Positions 24,023 through 34,688 of a stretch of 64,000 nt of DNA are shown here, in pieces. The notes below the pieces were generated by a model that ran no database searches, was not told where the DNA came from, and worked only from the letters and a program-made list of their open reading frames with translations. Origin of the DNA: Eudorina sp. 2006-703-Eu-15 (taxonomy: Eukaryota; Chlorophyta; Chlorophyceae; Chlamydomonadales; Volvocaceae); the NCBI GenBank assembly GCA_003117195.1, contig BDSI01000006.1, positions 1,424,238 through 1,488,237 on the forward strand, given 5' to 3'. The position numbers and the translations under genes were made by a program. How positions within the stretch are numbered: position 1 is the stretch's first letter; each line of letters opens with the position of its first letter.

Positions 24023-27000
24023 GGTTTATTTGTGTCAGCATTGGAAGCAGCACAGTCCGTTGTCAGTTATGTTCTCAACGACTACCTACCCGGACAGGTC
24101 ATACTAGGCAGCAGCCGTCACCGCCGCCGCAGCAGCAGCAGCAGATACCCCCATGGCAATTGCACGCATCCAGGCAGGACGGAAGGCCGACAAACACGAA
24201 CACAGGTTGACAGACCGACAGATGTGAGTAGCTGAGTACGGTACTGTACGCAGGCCGGCAGGACGACCGACACACACCCCGCACCCCACCTCTCCCCCCG
24301 GCTTGGTCCGCTTTTCTCCGCACCCACCCCTGAACCCTCCACCCGCCAAAACCATTAGGCCCCCCCACCACCCCCCACGTACGTGCCGCAGGGGCTCTCC
24401 ACCAAGGCGAAGCGGCTGCCATCCTCCGACGTCTGCGGGTTGGTTGGTTGGTAGTCAACGGGTGGATTTAGAACGATCCACCCATCCGTACCAGCTGGGC
24501 CAGGGGTGTGTGATACCCTGTGATGCACTGCCTGGGATCCAGGTTGCAATCCAAGGATCCACAGTGCCGTACAAAAAGGCAGGATCCAGGCTGGCTTCCA
24601 TTCCGCGCTGACTCTCCAGTAGTGCTGCACCCGGCTGCTTACGTGTGTGTGTACAAGGAAACTGTGTGTGTTACATATCTGACCGGGCCTGACACTGGCC
24701 ACGGTCTCATAACCCAGTCCTAACGGAAAGACCGCCGAAGCATTCCCCTCCCTTTGCGGGGGAAGGAGGAGGGCGTGAGGGGCCACCTATGTGTGTGTGC
24801 GTGTGCGCTCACCCCTCCCTCCCTCCCTTCCTTCCTCGCGAAGAGGTCCCACCCAGCCCCGCCCCGGATACACGTATCCGTCCCCCCTTCCAGCTACGTG
24901 ATTGGGTGGAAACCACACCCCCACAGAGGGAGCACGACCCAGTCTTGGAGCCTCGCAGCTTCGGTGCAGCTTCAATCGGTGGCAGGCCAGGAAACGGAAA
25001 GGAAGGGACAGAAACGCTGATGCTTGGTTGGGTGGTTGGGTCCAAACGGATGGGTGGGGTGGGTGGGCGCACCTCGGTCAGCTGCAGCACGAACCCAAAG
25101 TCCGCCAACTTGACGGTGAAGCCCCGCGGGTCGTGGGAGCTGGACTTGAGCAGCAGGTTGGCGGGCTTCAGGTCTGGATGGGTGTGTGTGTGTGTGGGGG
25201 GGGGCAAACGCCGGCGGGGGGGGGAAAGCGAAGGACACGGCCTGATGCCAGGTAATGCGGAAGAGCTTCCGGTACGACATAACCTGCGTGAGCTATCGAC
25301 ACGGGGGGACTTGCGGGGACTTGCGGGGATACACATACACATACACACTCTCCCTCTCTCTCTCGCGCGCGACTCCGCTCTACCCAACCGGAGTCAAGCT
25401 ATCCCGCCCCCTCCCCTCCCCTCCTTTGCCCTCCTTTGCCCTCCCCTTCCCCGGCCCCCCCACCTCTGTGCACCAGGTTCATCGAGTGCAGGTGGCGTAG
25501 CGCCAAGGCCACATCCAGAAGCGTCGAGTAGATGGCCTGACAGGTGGGGAGGGGGGAGATGGGAAAATGGGGGGGAAGGCAAGGCACGGCCGGGCGTGGC
25601 ACGTGACGGGAGTGGTGGAGAGGGGCAGGGCCTGTAACCCTTCCTTTACCCAACCGTCAGATAAGACCAACCATATCGGCCCCCTGTTATGCGCGAGCCG
25701 AAAGAGCATCATTACAAACACACTTCCGACAGGGCTGGATGCGCCCTGGGCAACGAGTTCTTCACTAAACTGAAACCCCATCTAGGCTAAGTCATATTAT
25801 CTCCGCAAATGCAAAACCCAAAACACATATCACGCCGGGTTACGGCCGCAGCTCAAGATACGGTTCAGCGAAGGTGAGGGCGAGGGCTGCGCGACTCGAT
25901 GAAGAGCTCGTCAGCCATCGTCAGTCTCGGCCCACTCCCCCACCGTACTACGGTACGACACACACGCGGGGCGGCATGTCGTACCCGCATGTCGTACTGC
26001 GAGGGAGCCGAGGGCGCGGGGCCGGAGCTGTTCCGCGAGGCGGAGGCGCTGCCGGGCGGTGTGGCGGAGGCGGGCGAGGCGCAGCCGACGCGCGGCGGGA
26101 AGGCGCCCGACGCCAGGGCGTCCAGGAGGGAGCCGCGGTCGCAGTACTCCGCGAGGATGCAGGTGACGTTGGAGGAGCTGTCATCGGGGGCCGCACCTGG
26201 GGGGGCAGATGCGCGTGTCCGTGTCCGTGATTACGTGATTGCGTGTCCGTGTTCGTGTGTTTTGTCCGCTCGGGGTAAGGAACCCGTGCGTGCGTGCGTG
26301 TGTGCGGGTAGCACCCGCACCGCCACAGCCGCGCATTTGTTGGGTACAGCAGCGGACACGCAGCGAGGGCTGTACGGCAGGAAGGTCAGCAGCAACCTAA
26401 TAAGGGACAATCGGGCCTTACCCTGCGCCGCATCCGGTGCCTGGATCTGCAGGTACAGGGTGGTGGGGTCCACCTCGCACGAGGAGTCGACGGCGCACGA
26501 GGTCTCCCGGCTGCGGAGGATCTGAGGCGGCATTGGTAAAACACGGGTGGAGTGGAGTGGCACGGCGTGGCGTGGCAAGGGCTGTTGGAATAGTGCACGG
26601 ACAGATCGCAACACTACAGATCGGTCGCAACACTACAGATCGCAACACCCGAAAATCGGAATCGGTGTGAGGAGCGTCTGCGTCTGGAGAGGAACGGGCG
26701 CAACGCACGACAGGAAACAGAACGCCGCCTGTTGCCCCGCAGTTTGAGTGAGTACGGTTTGTATGTAAGCGGTTCGCAAACACATACGCCGCCTCCGCCA
26801 CCGCCTGTGCAGTGACCGGTCAATGGTCAAGCTCAGGTGCTGCCCCCCCCCCCCACACACACACACGCGCGCGCGCGCGCCCCGCCCCACCCGGCCGCGG
26901 CGCCCGCGCCTACTTACCACGTTGCTGAAAGTGCCGTAGAACTGCTCCCACGCAGCCACCGCCAGCCGCCGACGCCGCCAGCCGCCGACGCCACAGCGCG

Positions 27001-29415
27001 TAGGTGCAGCAGACAGGGAACAGCGACAACGGGCCAGATGCAATATGTCATCATTGATGGCAGCGGCGGTGGCTCCCCCGGTGGCGAACCCCGCCCGCGC
27101 CTTCCCACCACCCTCCTATAGCTCCCTCCCTTGCTGTGGGCCCTTAAGACGTCCCCTATGTAATGTAACCGTTACAAGGTGGACCCGTATCCCGACCGGG
27201 TCCCCTATGCTCCCGCTCGGGGCCGGTTTTGCATTTGAATTGCGCGCGCTCACTGACTTCAACTACAACTGGTCTCGTACTGGGCGGTATCTCTTGATAA
27301 TTACCAACTATATGCACGAATCCCATGCCAGAAACGTCCAGAGCAGCTAATAAGCCTGCGAACGGCTGCTACTGAGGCACACACACAGGCAGGCAGGGGC
27401 TTCCGGGCTGCTGGCCCCGCACACAGCCCTGTCTACCCACGAGTATGTACGGTACGGTACGACACGGCTCAAGGCACTGTACGACGCGCATGAGCACACA
27501 GCCACGCGTGTAAACAAACACACGCGACGTACGACGCGGGTTTTGGTAAGCATATGGGCCTGGGCGGCTCTGGGCAGGTTCCTCATTAAACACACCCGCG
27601 CGATAGATTCCATCGACGACTAATTGAACTAGTCTCTTTCATTAGACTACGATACGGCAGCCATTCAGCCGGCGGTTGCTACCGGAGCTCTGGCGCCCGC
27701 CTCGGTCAACTGTCGCTCGCGGATGCGACACCCGGCGGCTGGTCTGCAATTACCGTATCCGCTACGTCGCCGTCACCGCGCACTTCAATCCCGGTTGCCG
27801 GTAATTCCGAGTTCCCGGTGTCACCTCCACTTCGGTCGCCACGTGTCGCCTCTTCCGCTGGACGTCGCTCCTCGCGGCTCAGATTCTTTTCAAACGCACA
27901 CGAACACGCGCACACACGCAATCGCCCGCAATTGCGTGTTGTTTGCTACGCGGCCTATTTAACTTCGCTGTATTACTTCCGTCGCAGCCGCCGCCGTCGG
28001 TCCCGGCGGTGTCGCCCTTTCGTAACGAGGCACACGCCAAGGGCACCTGACTGGTTTGGGTCAGGCGGATCGGCGGCAACCACCGTACTGTATTTGCAGC
28101 CGGGCGGGTTCGTTCTAGGGTTTAGGGTTTTGCTTCGGATTTTCTCTTCTTCAAACCACACGGACGCCCCCTGGTTACCTATTACCGTAATAAGGACCTG
28201 GTTACAGCGGACCTGGTTACAGCGGACTTGGTTACCTGCACGATGTTGGGGTGCGACAGGGCCGCCTGCACCGCCAGCTCCATGGCCTGTCGCAGCATCA
28301 CCCGCCGAACGTGCACCCCCGCCTCGTTGTCGGACTGCGCCGCGTCGTCCTCCGCCAGCTGCACCAGCTGCGGAGGGAGCGGCGGCGCGGTGGGGAGGGG
28401 GCGCGCCGGAGGAACCAAGTAAGCGCGGGGGCCGACACATCACTGTCCCGTCGAGCGAGGCAGCTGGGTGACTTCGTGAGTAGGTGCATCCCCAGCCCCC
28501 CCTCCCCCTGGTGGTATGCATGGCGGGAGGGGAGCGGACTCAGCGGCGCCGGCGCGCATGGTGGGCCGAGCCGATCGAGCCACAGCGGAGGGCGAGCCGG
28601 GCGGGGGCCGAGCCCGGGGCGGACCGATCGTTTCCGACGTCTGCTCCCACGTCTGCTCCCATTCCGCTCTGTTTGGGCTTGGCGCGGAGCCGGGGAAGCA
28701 GGACCCGTATTAGGATGCCCATCCGCTGAACGCGCCTCTGTCAGGGCGCAGTGCCGACCGCATGGCTGGACTGGCGCGATTACGGCCCTGCCTGTGACGC
28801 CACGCAGGGCCATCCATCCTGCAGCTGCAAGACAGCAGCAATCATGCATGTTGATTTCAACGGGGCTTGGCCCCTCCCCCTCCCCTTCCCCCTCCCCCTC
28901 CCCGCGCCCCCCCCCCGCCCCCCGCCGCCCTAAGCCCCGCCCCTCCCCGCCCCGCCCCAATAGAGCACCTCACCTCCAAAGGAGCCCCTGTCTACCAGTG
29001 GATCTACCTCGCCAGCTTCAATGAGAAACCTACCTCCACCCCTATCCCTACCACCCCCACCCCCACCCCTACCACCCCCACCCCTACCACCCCTATCCCC
29101 GACCCCGGCCCGCTCCCCCGCCGCACCTTGACCGCCACCGGCAGCGACCCGTTCATGACGCCCCGCAGCACCACCCCGCCCCCGCCCCTGCCCAGCACCT
29201 CCACAAGCTGCAGCTGCTCCAGGTCGGTTGCATGGGAGTAGCTGCGAGAGGAGTGAGCGAGCGAACGAGCGAGCGAGGGCAGGGGCCACGGAAAAGACAA
29301 ACGAGGCGGGGAGGGAGGGGTTGCGAATCTGGGTAGGCATACCTCGCCGCGGTGACGTACTAGAGCTAAAACGCCCTGTGCAACAAGAACAGCCGAACGA
29401 AAGCGCCCTTATCTC

Positions 29416-29480
<65 letters not shown>

Positions 29481-32400
29481 GCACACACACCGAGACCGCA
29501 GAAAGTCATCGAATCACGGTCGCGGGGCCCTCCGCCCTCCGCCTCCGCCTCCCCTGCCCTGCCCTGCCCTGCCCCGACTCACGCCGATGCGCCGGCCGCC
29601 ACGGAGGCCTGCAGCGAGGTGTGTATGGACCCCACCAGCAGATCCATCCGCCGCGCCGCGCGCTCCGCATTCGAGAGGGCGTCCGCCGTCACCGTTATGA
29701 TGGAGGCCGCGGTGCCCAGTCCGTACGTGGAGGTGTCCAGCAGCCTGTCCAGCTCCGCGGGGCCGCTGCCGAGGTCGCCCTCCAGGCCGCACGTCTGGGT
29801 CAGGTCGGGCAGGAAGGACCCAGCCGTCGGGTCGTCGTACATGCCGGTGCGGGAGCGCATCATGAGGCCGGCGGCGGCGGCGGCCGCGGCGGCGGAGGCG
29901 CTGTCGATTGCGGCCGGGGCGGTCTGGACGGAGGAGCCGGCGGTCGGATGTACGGCGGCGGCGGCGGCGGGGAGCCGGAACTTTGCCGACGTGGCGCTAT
30001 TGGCGCGGAGCGCAGCGGAGAGCCCTGGGTCGATGACGTGCGGTGGGCATGCATGAGGGATGGGATGGGATTGGGGTGGCGTGGGGTGGGATCAGAGGCC
30101 AAGGGAGACAAAAGCACAGGCGGTGGTGACATCGTGGTAATGCTGGTGGTGGTGGTGGTGGTCGGATTGAAGTGGCGGTAGTGGTGGTGGTGGAAAGTGC
30201 GCACCGAGGGCAGGGCCATCACCAGGAGGTCCAGATCGCCGGACGGACCCATGGGTCACGACACCGAACAGACCCATGGGTCACGACACCGAACAGACCC
30301 ATGGGTCACGACACCGAACGGAGAACTCACGCCGACGCAAGCCCTCCACAAACGGAGTCGGCTCGCCTGCCTCCGCCGACCGGAACCGGCTGCTGAAGCT
30401 CGCGGCTCGGCGCGCCGGCTCGCCCACAGAAGAGCTGAGAGCCGAGGCGGTGGTGCGCTGCCGCCGCACAGATTGGGCCCGCTGCCGCGCCACCGCCGCG
30501 TCATCATCCCCGCTGTCGTTGTCGCCGCCGTCGCCGCCGCTGTACGTCGGCGGCGGCATGCTGAGCCCGGCAGCACCGGCGGCTGCCGATGGCACGTCGC
30601 CCGACACCGCCAGGCCGCGCAGTACGGCGTACGAGCCCGGCGTCGCGTTCTTGAGGGTGTCGTACTCGACGGCGAGGGGACCCATGAGCTGCTCTCGCAC
30701 CGGCTTCGCCAGGACCTGCAATCACACCGGTAGGATGTACGACACGCAATGTACGACATCATCAAGCGGCAGCCCTTGTGCGTCAACAACGATGTACGGA
30801 CACCAGCGCGTTGTGCCCAATCGTGCCTGCCAGCACACGCCGATACCCCCCTAGTCAATGAAGACACACCGCTCCCCCCTCTCCCCGCCCGCCCCTCCCC
30901 CTCTCCCCGCCCCTCGCCTTATCTAGCAGCTCCTGGCAGCTCGCCCTCACCGCCTCCAGCAGCGGCCCCGGCAGCCGCCGCGGGAAGCAAAGGTACAGCC
31001 CAAGCGCCGCCCCGGCCGGCAGCCGCGCCGCCAGCACCACCAGCGACTCGGGCCCTGGCTGCCGACCCGCGGTGCCCGACTGGGCGCGTCCAGCCAGGGC
31101 AGAAAGAGCAATGGGCCCCTCACCGCCGCCGGTTGTCGAGGCGGCGGCGGCGGCGGAGGCGCCGCCTGTCCGGTGCCCCATGAGCAGGCACACGTCCCCG
31201 GACGGGTACCCGGCGATCTGGAGGTGGAGGTGCGTGTCCTCGATGACGAACGGCGCGGCCACGGCGACGGCGGCGGTGGCGGCGGCGGCAGATAGGATGC
31301 GCGGCGGCGGCGGGGAGTGCGCCGGCGAGCGCGCGGAGGGCGGCGGCGGGGAGGGGAGGACCGCCGGTGCCGACGCCGTCCTGGGAATGCGCAGAGTTCG
31401 GGGCGGCGGCGGCGGCGGCGGCGGCTGCTCGTGCTGCTTCTGGTGCGCCGCCAGCACCGCTTGCAGCAGAGACCCCTTGAAGGAAAACGCCTCGGCGTGG
31501 AGCACGGACGAGGCGGCCTGGGGCGCCGAGGTCGCCATCGCCGCCAGGTCCTCGCGGCTGAGGGCCACGACGGCGGTGTGGCTCGCGGAGCGGGCCGTGG
31601 AGCGGCCCAGGCCCAATCCCGTGCCCGTGCGCGTGCCGCTGACGGCGCCTCCCAGCCCGGTGCCGATAGCGCTGAGCGGTTCCACCTGCTCTGTGGATGA
31701 GATGGTGGAGCGGAGTACGCTGCCGGTGGCGGCGGCGAGGGACAGGACCTGGCCCGGCGGCTGCGGGCGGCCCAGGGGGGTCCATCCGGTGGCGGGGCCG
31801 CCGGGGCTGCCGAGGCCGTGGGAGCTGCCGGCGCCGTCGTCGTCTGGGGTCTGCGAGGGCCTGCAGCCGGGGGAGCACGGTGCAGCCGGCCGCGGCCGGC
31901 AGCTGAGACTCCACACCCCGAGAGGAGTTAGTTGGTCGGTGAGGAGGGGTGCGTGGCACGGACGCCAAGCGTGGAGGGAGGGTACGTCACCTGGGTCGTA
32001 CGATGTTGTACAGGCGACGTACCGGGCTAGGCCTGGTGAGCCGGGCACCCACCGTGCTGCACCCCTCTGGGGTCCCACACACACGCGTGTCGACGGGGTT
32101 GCTTGCCGGCGGCGTCGCCCCAGCGGGGCAGGAGCAGCAGGGGAGAGGGGGGGAACCGCCCCGACCGCATGCCGCCCCGCAGCCACGCAAGCGCCCCGAT
32201 TGCTTTACCCGATTGGTGGCACTCGTGCGCACACGCAGGCCCCGCGCATGTGCTCCCCAAACCACGCACGCAGAAGGCGACCCCGAGTGACGGCTGATGA
32301 GATTTCTAACGCATACAGGTGGCCCCCAGGTCCTGGATCCTGGAGCCGCAATAGTCAATACGGTCATCAAACCCCACGCCCCACGCCCCGCCAAGTCGCG

Positions 32401-34688
32401 GAGGGCCATCCAGGGGAAACAATGAAAAGTCGGATTCCTTCAACCGATCCGGCCGATAATCCGGACTCTCACCCACCCCTCCCCCCCCGGTTGACGCGGC
32501 AAACCCCCACGACGTTGACGCCCCGCACCTCCCCACCCAGCGCCCCAGCCCACGGGCCCACCGACCTGCTGTAGGATCCGGGCTTCTGCGGGGCCGCACT
32601 GCCACCGGCACCGGCACCGGCCTGCGGCCCATCCCCCGCTTGAGTCGCGCTGAGCCCCCGCTGACCCCCTGGGCTGCCGCCCGTAATGCGGGAGCCCTGC
32701 GCGGAGTTTTCAAAGTCCGCTGCGCCGGCAGCGCCGCCGGAAGGCGTCAGCGGGGCCGCGCGGCTGGCGGCCGGGGACCTGAACAGCAGCGCCGTCGCTG
32801 CTGCCGCAGCGCCGGCGTCGGGGGCGGCGGCGGCCGTGGCGGCGGAGGCCGCGGGGGTCGGCTGCTCGAGCGCCGGCGGCAGGGTCGGCAGGGGCGCTGC
32901 AGCAGCCGGCGGCACCAGCGCGGCGCTGACGGCCGGTTCTAGGACGAAGCGGTCGCGGATGTGGCCCTCCAGGGAGGCGCATAGGGCCCGGGTGAGTGCC
33001 TGCATGCTGGGGGCCGCCCGCAGCCGCCCTATGGCCTCCGACAGCCAGCGGAGGGAGTCGGAGCCGGTGCCGCCCAGGACGAGGGACGCGGCGACAGAGA
33101 GCTGTCGGAGCGCGTCGTCGTTGGCGAGGAGCGCGGCGGCCGGCGACGCTGACTCCGTCGGCTGTGCTAGCGGCACCGCCGTACCCGCCGCAGCCGCCGT
33201 ACCCGACGGCGGCGGACGCGCCGCAGAAGCGAGTGCGGGTGTGCGGCCCGCAAGCCACAGGCAGCCCCGCACCTGTCCGGCCTGGATCAGGGGAATGGCC
33301 GCTGATGGCGATGGTGGTGGCGAATTCGCATCGCCGCTTTTTGAGTGTCTTGCAATCAGGAGTGGACCCGAAAGTGTTTGGGGCGGCTGCGGGGGGACGA
33401 GGATTGATGAATCGGAGCGCCGGGGTCGGTTATATTCGTACGATTCAGAACCAGCGACGCCGGGCAGCACGCCTGGAAAACATTGAATAGCTATCAGTGT
33501 CTGCATCGTACGCCCTCACATCAATCACCTGGAGGGTGGAAAGCCGCGTCACAAGGGCGACTCGCTCGTCGTCGTTGCCGCGCTGTCTTTCAGTGTTCGA
33601 AAGCAAAACAACCCAGTCGTCGCCCGCGCTATCACAATACCTTATCAATGCATATATTCTGCACGAACAGAGCATATCACTCGATAGTAGCAAGTTGCTC
33701 TCGTTCGTATCGCTGCCACAGTGGACGAAAGTGCTGAAAAAAGGCTTACTGCGCGACAAATCCGTGCACCAATAGTATTCGTAGCAATTCCTCGGCACGC
33801 CTGAGCCAGCTGCCTTCTACACCGAGCAGAGCTTGTTGTAAAATGTTCAAAGTCTGCGTATAAGGCGGCGACTTTTGTTAACAAGACTTTCCAGCACATG
33901 GATTACTTTATCTTATTGATTGTGCGTTCATCAAGCCACTTGAATTACACTGACCTGCGTCGGCCCGGGTTGCGACTGCGTGCCACTGGCTGTATTTACA
34001 ACGCCAATGCTTTGCTCGGCTGTTGAATCCCGTTTGGACAGGCAGCAACTGAAAAATCGCATGGCTGCAGCAACGACACACCCTGCTTCGAATTACTATA
34101 TATCAGTCATTTAGGTCTCTGTCTGAAGATGATTGCATTCTTCAAGTCATGGTGATAAAAATTATCTCTGAACTGAGTCGTCGATTGACTTTGTGTTGAC
34201 ACTGGTTGAATTTCGGTACGGACCGTCGAAACCCGACCTTTGAACATAACCACCCATCATCAGCTGGCAGCTGGCATTATGAACGATATGAACGGATTAG
34301 GACTTAACACGAAATGTAGGGTATATGGCTTCGTACAAATACATTTCCGTGATTTGGATAATTGTGCTGGTAAAACCAACAACGGAATGCGAAATCGACT
34401 TCATCAAGCATCTCATAGGATACACATGCATACTACGGGTACCCTACGTTGTTCCCTGTCATGACATCTCACCGGAAGTAAAAATCGGTTTTCGCGACGG
34501 CAGCGGACCTCTGTACGGTTAAGTTCTGGGCGACACCGTTCCAACAAGCGCGTACATTTGTGTGGCGTAGAAGGTAACAGCTGATTACATATGTAAATTA
34601 CTCCACTAGCATTACCTGAAAGCACATACTCCGCCGCCTGTGGTTGGATGGCGACCGACACCGTCTGGCACCGAAGAACCACATCATT
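22195..34688 (-). CDS. Large tyrosine-kinase-like (TKL) protein kinase with long N-terminal regulatory region
   Basis: C-terminal catalytic exons are well resolved: 30715-30331, 30024-29583, 29241-29127, 28367-28236, 26941-26918, 26521-26422, 26196-25985, 25536-25464, 25173-25073, 24432-24383, 23944-23910, 23386-23344, 22941-22816 and 22300-22195. They carry a glycine loop (LGRGGGGVV), VAVK lysine, CILAEYCDRGSL hinge, HRDLKPANLLL, LADFG, MAPES, DVYSFG and a subdomain XI CWRTDP, so the kinase should be active. Upstream exons 33800-33520, 33386 to about 32562, and about 31850-30918 encode 600-odd residues, Ala/Pro-rich with GAF-like hydrophobic strands (IPLIQAGQVRGCLWLAG; LVVLAARLPAG). A possible further exon is 34688-34616 (VSVAIQPQAAEYVLSG). 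The intron after 30918 has a GC donor. Start codon, and the join near 32.56/31.85 kb, are unresolved. Substrate unknown. Confidence 0.9.
22671..22800. repeat. GGGGCA hexanucleotide repeat in the last kinase intron
   Basis: About 20 units of GGGGCA lie within the last intron, next to exon 22941-22816. Confidence 0.95.
28194..28238 (-). repeat. 15-bp tandem repeat carrying a kinase 5' splice site
   Basis: Three 15-bp units on the plus strand (two identical GGACCTGGTTACAGC and a variant) each place GTAACC on the minus strand. The first copy is the donor of exon 28367-28236. The other two are in-frame alternatives 15 and 30 nt further on. Confidence 0.85.
29417..29478. repeat. (CA)30 microsatellite in a kinase intron
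   Basis: Nearly perfect CA repeat. Confidence 0.97.
30241..30320. repeat. 25-bp tandem repeat, three units, in a kinase intron
   Basis: Units of CAGACCCATGGGTCACGACA followed by CCGAA end a few bases from the donor side of exon 30715-30331. Each unit contains the palindrome GACCCATGGGTC. Confidence 0.95.

Noticed and set aside
31072..32574. 500-codon plus-strand open frame
   Set aside because: It is antisense to kinase exons whose minus-strand frame is consistent in phase. GC-rich coding DNA opens the opposite strand, and the plus frame is low-complexity with no domain.
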